Positions 17,305-25,800 of a stretch of 64,000 bases of DNA are shown here, one piece after another; position 1 is the first letter of the stretch; the number at the start of each line of letters is the position of its first letter. Made by a program: the position numbers and the translations under genes. The stretch is from Amycolatopsis nigrescens CSC17Ta-90. GTDB lineage: Bacteria > Actinomycetota > Actinomycetes > Mycobacteriales > Pseudonocardiaceae. The stretch spans positions 8,415,001 through 8,479,000 of the forward strand of contig NZ_ARVW01000001.1 in assembly GCF_000384315.1 (NCBI RefSeq). The letters are read 5' to 3'. The notes beneath the pieces are model-generated. The model did no database searches. It saw nothing but the letters and a program-made list of their open reading frames with translations, and was not told where the DNA came from.

Positions 17305-18183
17305 ATGACGGCCAACCTCTCCGAACGGGCAACCGTGCCACTGCGCACCGCGAGCCGTCCCGGATCGCGGTCCTCCCGATCGGCCGCCTCGCTGCTGGCC
17401 GCGGCCGCCGGGTACGCCGCCGCTTTCGCGCTCGCCTACCTCCTCTTCGTGCTCACCGCCCGTGGGCAGCGGCTGGAGAACGAGGTGGTGGACCGCGCAC
17501 TCCGCGACGGACTGTCCACCATGGACTGGGCGCGCGACCTGCTGGCCGCGGTGGACGCGCCGACCCTGGTCTGGGGCTCGATCCTGGCGGTACTGCTGAT
17601 CACGGTGGCCTGCCGCCGCCCGGCAGCCGGGGTCACCGCGCTGCTCGCCTTGGGTGGGGCACTCGCCGCCGCATACCTGTGCAAGGACCTGCTCGCCCGG
17701 CCGGACCTGGACGCCGAGAGCTCGGCACCGGGGCACAACAGCTTTCCGAGCGGGCACGTCAGCGCCGCGATGGCCGGGCTGCTGGCCATCGCGCTGGTGC
17801 TGCCCCGCCGCGTGCGGCCGTATCTGATCGTGCCCGGCGCGCTCGGCGTGGCGGCGGTGGCCTCGGCGACCGTCGCGCTCGGCTGGCACCGGCCGAGCGA
17901 CGCACTCGGCGGCGCGATGATGGTGGCCGCCGTGTGCTGCCTGGCGGCCGCGGTACTGGCCGGCTACCAGGGCCGGGTCCCGGCCGGGCGCGCCTTGACC
18001 GCGGTCGCACTCGGTCTGGCCGGGCCGGCCGCGATCACCGTCGCCGGCTACCTCGCCCTCGAGGCCGTCGCCCCCGCCACCGCGGTGCCGCTGGCCGGCG
18101 CCGCCACCATGGCGGTCGCCCTGCTCACCCTCTGGCAGCTGGACCGCGTGGACCAGCACCCCGAACAAGGAGAGCCGAGATGA
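17305..18183 (+). CDS. PAP2-family membrane phosphatase
   Basis: This 292-residue protein starts at the ATG at 17305 after GGTGAGC. It has six or more membrane helices in the C-terminal 250 residues. The phosphatase motifs are GHNSFPSGHVSAAMAG (PSGH, motif C2) and GWHRPSDALGG (motif C3), while the motif-C1 Lys region is KDLLARP. PAP2 enzymes hydrolyse lipid phosphates such as phosphatidic acid or undecaprenyl diphosphate. The stop overlaps the start of a 31-residue membrane peptide. It is divergent from the response-regulator gene, with about 100 bases between the starts. Confidence 0.87.
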   Translation: MTANLSERATVPLRTASRPGSRSSRSAASLLAAAAGYAAAFALAYLLFVLTARGQRLENEVVDRALRDGLSTMDWARDLLAAVDAPTLVWGSILAVLLITVACRRPAAGVTALLALGGALAAAYLCKDLLARPDLDAESSAPGHNSFPSGHVSAAMAGLLAIALVLPRRVRPYLIVPGALGVAAVASATVALGWHRPSDALGGAMMVAAVCCLAAAVLAGYQGRVPAGRALTAVALGLAGPAAITVAGYLALEAVAPATAVPLAGAATMAVALLTLWQLDRVDQHPEQGEPR

Positions 18184-18275
18184 AACCCTGGAGATTCGGT
18201 GGGCTGGTGCTCGCCGCGGTCCTGCTCGGCGTGCTGCTCGGCGCGCTCGGCGGCGGCATGCTGATCAGCGGCTGA
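18180..18275 (+). CDS. 31-residue single-helix membrane peptide coupled to the PAP2 gene
   Basis: The ATG overlaps the stop of the PAP2 gene (ATGA). The peptide begins MKPWRFGGLVLAAVLLGVLL, then has a glycine-rich end. It is one membrane helix with a short basic N-terminus. An AAGGAGAGCCGAG ribosome site lies in the end of the PAP2 gene, which supports real translation. Small membrane peptides coupled to an enzyme often act as its partner. No family can be named. Confidence 0.55.
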   Translation: MKPWRFGGLVLAAVLLGVLLGALGGGMLISG

Positions 18276-18289
18276 GCGACTCGGCGCAG

Positions 18290-19177
18290 TCAGACGAGGT
18301 GACGGCGCAGGAAGTCGATCTGGTCGGTCACGGCCTGCTCGAAGGCATCGTCCACGTAGATGTCGAAATGACCCACCGGATACCGGCGCACCTCGGTTTC
18401 GCGGCCCGCGCGGGCGGCGCGGAGCGTGGCCTTGGGCGGAGCCACGCTGTCCCGGTCGCACACCGCCACGAACACCGGGCACTCCAGCGAGCGGAGCCGG
18501 CGTCCGGGGCGGTACCACGGAATCCGGAGCCCGATCCGGGCGGCGACCTCGTTCCGGAACGGGTACTCGGACGGCACCAGCCGGAAGTAACCGTCCACCA
18601 CATCGGGAGCGGTCATCAACGCGGCCGAACCCGGCGGCCCGGCCAGCGCGACCGTGACCGGCGGGCGCCCGATGGCCCGGCCGAACAGATCGAGCATCGC
18701 GCGCGAGGTCACCCGCACCCCGGACCGGACGCCGAGGGCGAGCACCGAGGAAGGTCCGTCGGTGAACGGGCACTGGGCCACCACGGCGGCGACCCGGCGG
18801 TCACGAGCGGCGGCCTCTAATACGTGCCCGCCGCCGAACGAGCTGCCCCAGATCGCAATCCGGTCCTGATCCACGCCGTCCAGAGTGCGCGCGAACCGCA
18901 GGGCCGCGGACCAGTCGTCGAGCTGGGCCCCGATGTCCAGCAGCTGCCGGGGTTCGCCGCCGCTGGCGCCGAAATACCGGTAGTCGAAGGCCAGCGCGGC
19001 GAAGCCCGCTTCGGCGAACCGCTCGGCATACGCGGTCAGCCGCATCTCCTTGACGCACCCGAGTCCGTGGCCGAGCACGACCAGGGGCGCGGTACCGCCG
19101 CCGGCCGGGCGGTACAGCAGGCCCGCACAGCGAGAATCGTGCGAATCGAACTCGACCTCAACGGGAGCGCTCGGCAT
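18290..19177 (-). CDS. Alpha/beta-hydrolase
   Basis: This 295-residue protein has the oxyanion strand VVLGHGLGCVKE, the nucleophile elbow WGSSFGGGH (Ser), an acid in CDRDSVAPP and the catalytic His in YPVGHFDIYVDD. This is the alpha/beta-hydrolase fold of the dienelactone hydrolase or acetyl-xylan esterase-like group; no signal peptide, so cytoplasmic. Substrate unknown. It is convergent with the PAP2/peptide pair (14-base gap) and stands at the end of a minus-strand run whose upstream neighbour is the MEDS/HATPase gene. Confidence 0.85.
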   Translation of the reverse strand: MPSAPVEVEFDSHDSRCAGLLYRPAGGGTAPLVVLGHGLGCVKEMRLTAYAERFAEAGFAALAFDYRYFGASGGEPRQLLDIGAQLDDWSAALRFARTLDGVDQDRIAIWGSSFGGGHVLEAAARDRRVAAVVAQCPFTDGPSSVLALGVRSGVRVTSRAMLDLFGRAIGRPPVTVALAGPPGSAALMTAPDVVDGYFRLVPSEYPFRNEVAARIGLRIPWYRPGRRLRSLECPVFVAVCDRDSVAPPKATLRAARAGRETEVRRYPVGHFDIYVDDAFEQAVTDQIDFLRRHLV

Positions 19178-19210
19178 GACCCGAGTCTACTCATGAGTAA
19201 CAAATCCGTC

Positions 19211-20134
19211 CTAGCTCTCCCGCTGAGGAAGGTTCATCTGCATCCTGACCACGGTTCCGTCGTCGGTGGACCGGAGCCGCACCAGGTCGCAGAGCTCGTT
19301 GACCATCCACAGGCCGCGGCCCAGCCGCGCTCCCGGAGCCGGGATCGCCCTGCCCACCAGCGGGTCGACGATCGTGCCGTAGTCGTCGACCTGGCAGATC
19401 AGCGACCCCTCGGCACGCCACACGTGGAGCAGGCCCCAGCCGCCACCGTGCCGCACGCTGTTCACCGCGATCTCGTGCGCGGCCAACGCCAGATCCTCGG
19501 CCGCCTCGCCCGACAGCCCCGCCTGCCGGGCGCGCTCGAGCACCAGGCGGCGGACGGCCCGGAGGCTTTCCTTGGTGAACGCCAGTTCCTCCGACCTCGG
19601 CGGCGGCGCGGGCAGTTCGGGTCCCAGTCGGTCCAAGTCCGGCAGGTAATCCTCGCTCGGTGCGCGCACGCCGTCCGAGGTCACCGTGGGATGGCTGCGC
19701 ATCGCCTCGTCGAGCACGGCCGGCTTGAGGGCCGTGATGTCGTAGGTGCACAACAGCCGCCACGGAGAGGCGGCGGCGAAAGCCGAGTTCAGCAGCACCT
19801 CGTGCCGCTGGCACTCGACCAGCTCCGCTTCCGTGCGACCCGGCCAGATCGGTTCCCCGATACCCCGGCAGGCCCGCCCGGCGGCCTGCTGTTCGCCGAC
19901 GAACCTCCGCCAGGTCGAGATGATCCGGCCGGGGTTGCGTCCGAGCTGGGCCATGTCGGCGAAGGTGACCTGCCGGTCTGCGCCGAGCACCTCGCGCAGC
20001 GCGTCGATCTTCGCCGCGCTGACGGCCACCAGCACGGCCTGGCCGGCGGCCGCGTCCTCTTCGATGAAGGCCTTGGCCGCCTCGACGAAGCCCGTCATGC
20101 CCCGGTAGAAGCAGGCCTCATGCAGCACGCTCAA
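19211..20134 (-). CDS. MEDS sensor domain plus HATPase (anti-sigma-factor-like kinase)
   Basis: This 307-residue protein has an N-terminal MEDS domain (LHEACFYRGMTGFVEAAKAFIEED, about residues 1-165) and a C-terminal GHKL ATPase of the RsbW/SpoIIAB type with N box LALAAHEIAVNSVRHG and G2-like GRGLWMVNELCD. Such proteins are common in actinobacteria and probably phosphorylate STAS proteins to control sigma factors. The start is the TTG at 20134, giving a 4-base TTGA overlap with the upstream gene; the GTG at 20128 is an alternative. It is coupled to a MEDS/STAS gene, a plausible partner. Confidence 0.8.
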   Translation of the reverse strand: MSVLHEACFYRGMTGFVEAAKAFIEEDAAAGQAVLVAVSAAKIDALREVLGADRQVTFADMAQLGRNPGRIISTWRRFVGEQQAAGRACRGIGEPIWPGRTEAELVECQRHEVLLNSAFAAASPWRLLCTYDITALKPAVLDEAMRSHPTVTSDGVRAPSEDYLPDLDRLGPELPAPPPRSEELAFTKESLRAVRRLVLERARQAGLSGEAAEDLALAAHEIAVNSVRHGGGWGLLHVWRAEGSLICQVDDYGTIVDPLVGRAIPAPGARLGRGLWMVNELCDLVRLRSTDDGTVVRMQMNLPQRES

Positions 20135-20907
20135 GGCGCGATCACCACCCGGGGACAGAGCTGCGCGTAGCCGAAGATCCCCCAGCAGCGGCGAAAGGAA
20201 TGGGACGGCCGTTCAAGTGTGAGCAGCAAATCAGGAAAAGTATTCACAGTTTCCACGATGGTTTGCAATCCGGCCAGATCGATAAATCTGAGATCCACGA
20301 ACGTCAGTGTAAGACGCGAAGTCAAAGCCGCCGCTTTGGCCAGTGCGAGCTGGAAGGTATCCGCGTTTTCACTGTCGATTTCGCCCATCATCTTCCACTG
20401 GTGGTCGCCCGTGCTCCAAAAACGGAAGCCGAGATCGTGCCGGTTGATCCCGAGGCCCTGGGAGTGCGCGCACATCGCCACGCCGACCGACCGCGCGGCG
20501 AACAGGTCGCTGCGGTAGGTGCACACCATGGTCACGCCGAGCTCGGTCACCGCCCTGTCCAGTTCGAGCTCGAAGGCGAACAGCTCGCGCGCCGGGAGGG
20601 ACTGCAGGTCGAGCCGGTGCATGTCGGCGATCAGGCGAATCCCGCTGTATCCCTGCTGCCGGGCCAACTCCAGCTCGGACCGCAGGCCGCGCAGCAGCGC
20701 ATCACAGCAGCGCATGAGGCCACCCGCCCGGTCCGCGACGACCGGGTCCGGCGACCCGAGCGTGATCATTTTCTCCCCACGGGTCTCCCCTCTGGCCAGC
20801 AGTGGCCGCACCAGCTCGTCGTATCCCTCCGGCGAATCCACCACCACTCCGACATGGCCGTCGCGGTCAGGTGCGTCAAGCTGAACTCGGCCCGTGCTGA
20901 CACTCAC
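20131..20907 (-). CDS. MEDS sensor domain plus STAS (anti-anti-sigma-like) protein
   Basis: This 258-residue protein has an N-terminal MEDS domain (VGVVVDSPEGYDELVRPLLARG, about 18-165) and a C-terminal STAS domain ending near residue 250. The STAS phosphorylation loop, normally FIDSSG, reads FIDLAG, so the Ser that RsbW-type kinases phosphorylate is absent; binding may not be phospho-controlled. It is the first gene of a two-gene operon with the MEDS/HATPase protein, and the shared sensor domain implies that both respond to the same ligand. Divergent from the SUMF1-like gene at 21081. Confidence 0.75.
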   Translation of the reverse strand: MSVSTGRVQLDAPDRDGHVGVVVDSPEGYDELVRPLLARGETRGEKMITLGSPDPVVADRAGGLMRCCDALLRGLRSELELARQQGYSGIRLIADMHRLDLQSLPARELFAFELELDRAVTELGVTMVCTYRSDLFAARSVGVAMCAHSQGLGINRHDLGFRFWSTGDHQWKMMGEIDSENADTFQLALAKAAALTSRLTLTFVDLRFIDLAGLQTIVETVNTFPDLLLTLERPSHSFRRCWGIFGYAQLCPRVVIAP

Positions 20908-21080
20908 CGGGGGATCTTAAACAAAGCACCGGAAAAGCAAAGCAAATTAACCCGCACGCGTGAACAAGGAAACGAATTCAACCGAAAATCACTCACCGAA
21001 CCGGCCGGACGATTATGCCGGACGCGTGTTATCCGGCCGCCAATTCCACCTCGGCCGAGGGTCGCTAAGATCACCTGACT

Positions 21081-21755
21081 GTGGAAGCGCACCCGGAAAC
21101 CGAGCTGATCACCATCCCGTCGGGACAGGTGACGCTGTCGGATCGGCGGACGCAGCACAGCTGGCCGGTCGAGCTCGCGTCGTACCGGCTCGCGGCGTTC
21201 CCGATCACCCAGGCACGCTACGTCCAGGTCGCGGGCGAGCGGCCGAGCACCGCGCACGGCGACCAGCTGCCCGTCGAAGGCGTTTCGTGGTGGGACGCGG
21301 CCCGGTTCTGCAACGCCCTGTCTCGACGCGAGCGACTGGTACCCGCGTATCACCTCCGCCCCGACGCCGAAGAGGTCGAATGGGACACGTCCGCTGACGG
21401 GTACCGGCTGCCGACCGAAGCCGAATGGGAGCACGCCTGCCGGGCCGGCACGACCGGCGCTCGGTACGGGCAGCTCGACGAGATCGCCTGGCATCGCGGC
21501 AACTCCGACGAGCGGATCCACGGCGTGGGCGGCAAGCGGCCCAACGCGTGGGGTCTGTACGACATGCTGGGCAACGTGTGGGAGTGGTGCTGGGACCTCT
21601 ACGATGCCGAGGTCTACGGCACTTACCGAGTGCTGCGCGGCGGCGGATGGTTCGACGAGCGCTGGAGCTGCCGGGCTTCGGTCCGGCGCCGCAGCCACCC
21701 CACCTTCAAGATCGACGACGTCGGATTCCGCATCGCCCGCTCCCTCCCGCGCTGA
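21081..21755 (+). CDS. SUMF1/FGE-fold protein, catalytic Cys pair incomplete
   Basis: This 224-residue protein has a GTG start. It shows the formylglycine-generating-enzyme fold: PITQARYVQV, PVEGVSWWDAARFCNALS, YRLPTEAEWEHACRAGT, LGNVWEWCWD and VLRGGGWFDERWSCRAS. True FGEs use two cysteines near the C-terminus; here only the second (WSCRAS) is present, so sulfatase activation is unlikely. Related FGE-fold proteins act in ergothioneine synthesis or in ligand binding. No sulfatase or ergothioneine gene is adjacent. It is convergent with the sugar-kinase gene, with almost no gap. Confidence 0.82.
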   Translation: MEAHPETELITIPSGQVTLSDRRTQHSWPVELASYRLAAFPITQARYVQVAGERPSTAHGDQLPVEGVSWWDAARFCNALSRRERLVPAYHLRPDAEEVEWDTSADGYRLPTEAEWEHACRAGTTGARYGQLDEIAWHRGNSDERIHGVGGKRPNAWGLYDMLGNVWEWCWDLYDAEVYGTYRVLRGGGWFDERWSCRASVRRRSHPTFKIDDVGFRIARSLPR

Positions 21756-21756
21756 G

Positions 21757-23253
21757 TCAGGGAGTGTCCGCGGAGCGCTGCTGGCCGGCGAGGAAATGGG
21801 CGATGTCCGAAGTGGCCGGGTAGAGCTCGCGGTACCGCGCGTAGAACTCGCCGTAGACCTCGTGGCGCGCCGGGTCCGGGCGGACGGTCTCCCGCACCGG
21901 GTTCCAGGCCGCGATATCCGGTTCGGCACCGATCGCCACCCCGGCGAGCAGCGCGTCACCCAGCGCGGCCCCGATCGTCTCGGCCGGGATCTGCTGCTCG
22001 GTGCCGGTGACATCGCTGACGATCTGCGTCCACAGCCCGCCCTGGGTGCCCCCGCCGACGGCGACCAGCCTGCCGGCAACCCCGCCGGCGGCGCTCATCG
22101 CCTCCAGGTTGTGCCGCACCCCGTACGCGATCCCTTCCAGGGCGGCGCGGTAGATCTCGGCCGCACCGTGCGCGGTGGTCAGACCGGCGACGATGCCGCG
22201 GGCGTCCGGGTCGAACAGCGGCGTGCGCTCCCCGGCGAAGTACGGCAGCAACAACAGGCCTCGGCTGCCGGCCGGTACGTCGGCGGCCATCCCGACCAGA
22301 TCGCCGAAGTCCCGGCCGAGAAGCTTGCGCAGCCAGTCGGTCACCGCGCCGGAGGTCGCCATGCCCGCGGCGAGCGAGTAGGTACCGGGCAGCGCGCCGC
22401 GGGTGGTCCACAGGCCAGGATGCGGGCGCGGGTCGGCCAGCACCTGGACCAGGAACATCGTCGTGCCGTACATGACCATCGTGTCTCCGGGCTCGGTGAC
22501 ACCGACGCTGGCCGCCTCGGCCCAGGCGTCCACGGTGCCCGCGGTAACCGGAAGTCCTTGTGGCAGACCGGTTTCCGCGGCAGCGGCGGCGGAAACGGTG
22601 CCGGCCACCTCGGTCGGCCAGGCCAGCCTCGGCAGCTCGATCCCCGGTGCGACCAGTTCGGCCCAGTCCGCTGCCCAGTCCGCCGCGCGCAGGTCGTACA
22701 TCGGGTCGCACTGGCTGGCCGAATGGTGGTCGAGCACGTACTCGCCGGTCAGCCGGTGCACGAGATAGGAGCTGGCCATCAGGAACAGCTCGGTGCGCCG
22801 GTAGACCTCCGGCTCGTGACGCGCCAGCCAGCGCCACTTCGGCCCCACCGCCTGCGACGAAAGCGGCGTGCCCCCGCGCTCCACAATGGACTCGGCGCCC
22901 AGTTCGGCGGTGAGCTCGTCGATCTCCCGGCCCGCCCTGGTGTCCACCCCGTACAGGATCGCCGGACGCAGCGGGCGCCCGGCGGCGTCGGCGGGCAGCA
23001 GCACCGGGCCGATCCCGCTCACCGCCAGCCCGGCCAGCGATCGCCCGTTCGCGGCGACAACCAGCTCTCTGGTCAGCGCCAGGAAATCGGCCCACCACAC
23101 CGTTTCCGCGTCGTGCTCCACCCAGCCCGGATGCGGATAGGAGGTCTCGTGCGCCCGGCTCGCCCGCGCCACCACGGCACCCCGCGGGTCCACCAGGACC
23201 CCTTTCGAGCTGGAGGTGCCGATGTCGATGCCGAGCAGCAACGGCTCAGCCAC
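21757..23253 (-). CDS. FGGY-family carbohydrate kinase
   Basis: This 498-residue protein uses the GTG at 23253, overlapping the isomerase stop by 8 bases. The N-terminal phosphate-binding LLLGIDIGTSSSKGVLVD, VDAWAEAASVGV with the catalytic Asp, and LVAVGGGTQGGLWTQIVSDV for adenine binding are the FGGY hallmarks. It is about the length of xylulokinases and ribulokinases. It phosphorylates the ketose made by the preceding isomerase. The natural sugar cannot be told from sequence alone; D-xylulose, L-ribulose or L-fuculose are candidates. Confidence 0.92.
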   Translation of the reverse strand: MAEPLLLGIDIGTSSSKGVLVDPRGAVVARASRAHETSYPHPGWVEHDAETVWWADFLALTRELVVAANGRSLAGLAVSGIGPVLLPADAAGRPLRPAILYGVDTRAGREIDELTAELGAESIVERGGTPLSSQAVGPKWRWLARHEPEVYRRTELFLMASSYLVHRLTGEYVLDHHSASQCDPMYDLRAADWAADWAELVAPGIELPRLAWPTEVAGTVSAAAAAETGLPQGLPVTAGTVDAWAEAASVGVTEPGDTMVMYGTTMFLVQVLADPRPHPGLWTTRGALPGTYSLAAGMATSGAVTDWLRKLLGRDFGDLVGMAADVPAGSRGLLLLPYFAGERTPLFDPDARGIVAGLTTAHGAAEIYRAALEGIAYGVRHNLEAMSAAGGVAGRLVAVGGGTQGGLWTQIVSDVTGTEQQIPAETIGAALGDALLAGVAIGAEPDIAAWNPVRETVRPDPARHEVYGEFYARYRELYPATSDIAHFLAGQQRSADTP

Positions 23254-24661
23254 GGGACCACTCGTCGAGCCGGATGCCGAGCAGGGACGCCACCGCGCGC
23301 AGCTCCGCCCGGCGGTCACCCGGCACCGCGTGGATGTGGTTCGCGCCGAAGTTGGCCAGGAAGGTCTCCCCCGGCGCATCCAGCCTGGCGAAGGCGTGCG
23401 GCCATTCCGGGGTGGACTGCTGGACCAGCGCCTCGTTGGTGGCGTCGTCGTAGCTCTCGAACTCGCCCAGCATCAGCTGCAGCCGGTACTCGCCGTCCAG
23501 CCTGGTCAGCCTGCCCAGCGTCATCTGCCCCGGCGCGGCGATGTGCTGCACGGAGGCGCCGCCGGCGGGGAAGAAGAACACCTCGGGATAGAAGTTCACC
23601 TTGGCCAGGTTCTCCGCCGGATCGTCGCTACGCGCGGCGTACCAGGTCGCGTGCTGGCCCGAGTTGCACAGGTCCCAGATGTCCCGGTCGGCGTGGTAGT
23701 GCCGCACATCGGCGAACAGCACCGGGTCACCGGAGATCTTGTGCATCAGCTGCATGGTGAGCGCGCCGTCCATATCCGCCTCGGTGGCGGTGACGTGCAC
23801 GTCCTTCGGGCCGTTCCAGTCGTACGGGTCGTTCAGGAACGCCTCGGTGACGTCCATGGTGGCGAAGTGCTCGGTGAGCTCCGGCTGCCCCTTGATTCCG
23901 GAGAAGTCCAGCTTCCGCTCGGCGATGATGTCGCGAATCGCCAGATATGACCGGATTTGCCGCTCCAGCAGCTCCGGCGTGAGCTTCTTGCCGTCGTAGT
24001 GCACCCCGGCCGCGTGCGCCTCGATCCATTCGCGGGCCCGCGCCGCTTCGCCGGCATCGGCCTTTTCCGCCCGCAGCACCAGCTCGTACTGGTCGATCTC
24101 CTCCACGTCCACGCCGAACTTGCGCATCCACTGGTCGGTGTTGGCCACCGTCGTGTTCATGCCCATCGGCCTGCCGCCGAACCGGCCGAAGGTGGAACCG
24201 CGCAGCGACGCGACCGCGGCCGACGCACGGGCCTGCGCGCCGACCTTGTCCGCCAGTTCGGCGTCGTCCGGCGCGCCCCAGAGCCTGGTGTGCGCGCGGC
24301 CGATCTGGTCCAGCGCCCCGCCCGCGGCGAGCATGCCGACCAGGCCGGGCTCGGTCGGGTCGGTGCTGGCCACCAGGATCAGCGGGCTGCGGGTGGCGTC
24401 CGCGGCGAGCATGGTGAAGTGCGGAAAGCTCCACACCGCGTAGTAGAAGATGGTCACGTCCACGTCGGCCGCGGCGACCGCGCGCGCGGCGGAAACCGCC
24501 AGCGTGTTCGTGGCCACCAGGTCCGGCGCCACCACCACCTCATGTCCTGCCGAGGTCAGCGCGCGCACCAGCGCGTCCTGTTTGGACTGAATGAACTCGG
24601 CGTTGCGGGCGTGCACGTGGTCACGCCCGTCGGAAATGCTGAGCACGCCGATGCGGGCCAC
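23246..24661 (-). CDS. L-fucose/L-arabinose isomerase-family sugar isomerase
   Basis: This 471-residue protein starts at the GTG at 24661, with AGGAGGATCC before it. The N-terminal ARIGVLSISDGRDHVH and the region HYHADRDIWDLCNSGQHATW fit the fucose/arabinose isomerase fold, which binds Mn2+ through Glu, Asp and His and interconverts an aldose with its ketose. First gene of the isomerase-kinase operon. A LacI-type operator-like site lies at 24686-24699, 25 bases before the start. Divergent from the lacI gene at 24757. Confidence 0.87.
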   Translation of the reverse strand: MARIGVLSISDGRDHVHARNAEFIQSKQDALVRALTSAGHEVVVAPDLVATNTLAVSAARAVAAADVDVTIFYYAVWSFPHFTMLAADATRSPLILVASTDPTEPGLVGMLAAGGALDQIGRAHTRLWGAPDDAELADKVGAQARASAAVASLRGSTFGRFGGRPMGMNTTVANTDQWMRKFGVDVEEIDQYELVLRAEKADAGEAARAREWIEAHAAGVHYDGKKLTPELLERQIRSYLAIRDIIAERKLDFSGIKGQPELTEHFATMDVTEAFLNDPYDWNGPKDVHVTATEADMDGALTMQLMHKISGDPVLFADVRHYHADRDIWDLCNSGQHATWYAARSDDPAENLAKVNFYPEVFFFPAGGASVQHIAAPGQMTLGRLTRLDGEYRLQLMLGEFESYDDATNEALVQQSTPEWPHAFARLDAPGETFLANFGANHIHAVPGDRRAELRAVASLLGIRLDEWSRG

Positions 24662-24685
24662 GGATCCTCCTGCGGGGACGCTGCC

Positions 24686-24699
24686 GGGTAATCGTTTAC
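24686..24699 (-). promoter_or_regulatory. Putative LacI operator upstream of the isomerase-kinase operon
   Basis: GGGTAATCGTTTAC here matches, in 11 or more of 14 positions, GGGTAATCGATTTC read on the minus strand at 29510-29523 before the sugar ABC operon. The core with central CG is typical of LacI-family operators. It lies between the isomerase gene and the lacI gene and could control both. Confidence 0.65.
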
Positions 24700-24756
24700 T
24701 TGAGACGCTATTCTGGACCCACAAGGGTGTCAATAGGGCTATGAGGGGAGCGCGGG

Positions 24757-25749
24757 GTGGCGACTATCAGTGACGTCGCCGCGAAGGCCGGCGTCTCGAC
24801 GGCGACCGTCTCGCGAGCGCTGAACGGCAAATCCACTGTGGATCCGGCACTCGCGGCCAGGGTGCAGGCGGCGGCCGTCGAGCTGGGCTATCACCCCAAC
24901 GGCCTGGCCCGGAACCTTCGCCGCCAGGAGACCGCCGTACTCGCCCTGATCATCTCGGACGTGGAGAACCCCTTCTTCACCGCCATCGCGCGCGGGGTGG
25001 AGGACGTCGCGCAGACCGCCGGCTACTCGGTGGTGCTGTGCAACTCCGACGAAAGCGCGGAGAAGGAGCGCCGCTACATCGACGTCGCGCTCCAGGAGCG
25101 GGTGGCCGGTGTGGTGCTCTCCCCCACCGGCGCCTCCACCAGCGTGAACGTACTGCACAAGCGCGGCACGCCGGTGGTGGCGGTGGACCGGCCGCTCGCC
25201 GAGCCGAGCGGGGACCAGGTGCTGGTGGACACCCGGCTCGCCGCCCGCGAGGCGACCGCGCACCTGATCGCCGCGGGCTACCAGCGGCTCGGCTGCATCA
25301 CCGGGCCGGCCGGGGTGCGCACCGCGGACGATCGGCTGGCCGGTTTCCGCGACGCGTTGCGCTCCGGCGGCCGCCGCGCCTCGAAGCTGGTCCGGCGGGC
25401 CGAGTACCGCGCCACCGGGGCCTGGCAGGCCACCCTCGACCTGCTGGACGAGCCGGAGCCGCCGGACGCGCTGCTGGTGGCCAACAGCGCGATGGCGATC
25501 GGCGTGCTGGAGGCGCTGACCTCACGCGGGCTCCGGCTCGGCCGCGACCTCGGCGTGGTCGCCTTCGACGACGTGCCGTGGGCGACCCTGATCGACCCGC
25601 CGCTGACCGTGGTCGCCCAGCCCGCCTACGAGCTCGGCACGGTCGCCGCACGGCTGCTGCTGGCCAGGATCAGCGACGGCTCCCGGCCGCCCACCGCGAC
25701 CACCCTCGGCGCCCGGCTGATCGAACGCGGCAGCACCCAGCGCTCGTGA
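24757..25749 (+). CDS. LacI-family regulator of the adjacent sugar genes
   Basis: This 330-residue protein has a GTG start with GAGGGGAGCGCGG upstream. The N-terminal helix-turn-helix is ATISDVAAKAGVSTATVSRALN; the effector domain has NPFFTAIARGVEDV and LGVVAFDDVPWA. It lies between the isomerase-kinase operon and the ABC transporter operon and, with the shared operator-like motif upstream of both, is the likely repressor of both, released by the sugar or its derivative. Its TGA stop lies inside the left arm of a dispersed hairpin. Confidence 0.93.
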   Translation: MATISDVAAKAGVSTATVSRALNGKSTVDPALAARVQAAAVELGYHPNGLARNLRRQETAVLALIISDVENPFFTAIARGVEDVAQTAGYSVVLCNSDESAEKERRYIDVALQERVAGVVLSPTGASTSVNVLHKRGTPVVAVDRPLAEPSGDQVLVDTRLAAREATAHLIAAGYQRLGCITGPAGVRTADDRLAGFRDALRSGGRRASKLVRRAEYRATGAWQATLDLLDEPEPPDALLVANSAMAIGVLEALTSRGLRLGRDLGVVAFDDVPWATLIDPPLTVVAQPAYELGTVAARLLLARISDGSRPPTATTLGARLIERGSTQRS

Positions 25750-25786
25750 GTGAAAAGTGTTGCCAGGACAACACTTTTCACTCACG
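25745..25786. repeat. Dispersed hairpin repeat, copy 1 of 4 (terminator-like)
   Basis: CGTGAGTGAAAAGTGTTG (25745-25762) pairs perfectly with 25769-25786 around CCAGGA. The same 42-base element recurs at 33111, 39195 and 53971. It contains the lacI stop codon and lies between two convergent genes. Probable bidirectional terminator. Confidence 0.85.
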
Positions 25787-25800
25787 ACGCGAAGGGCCCG

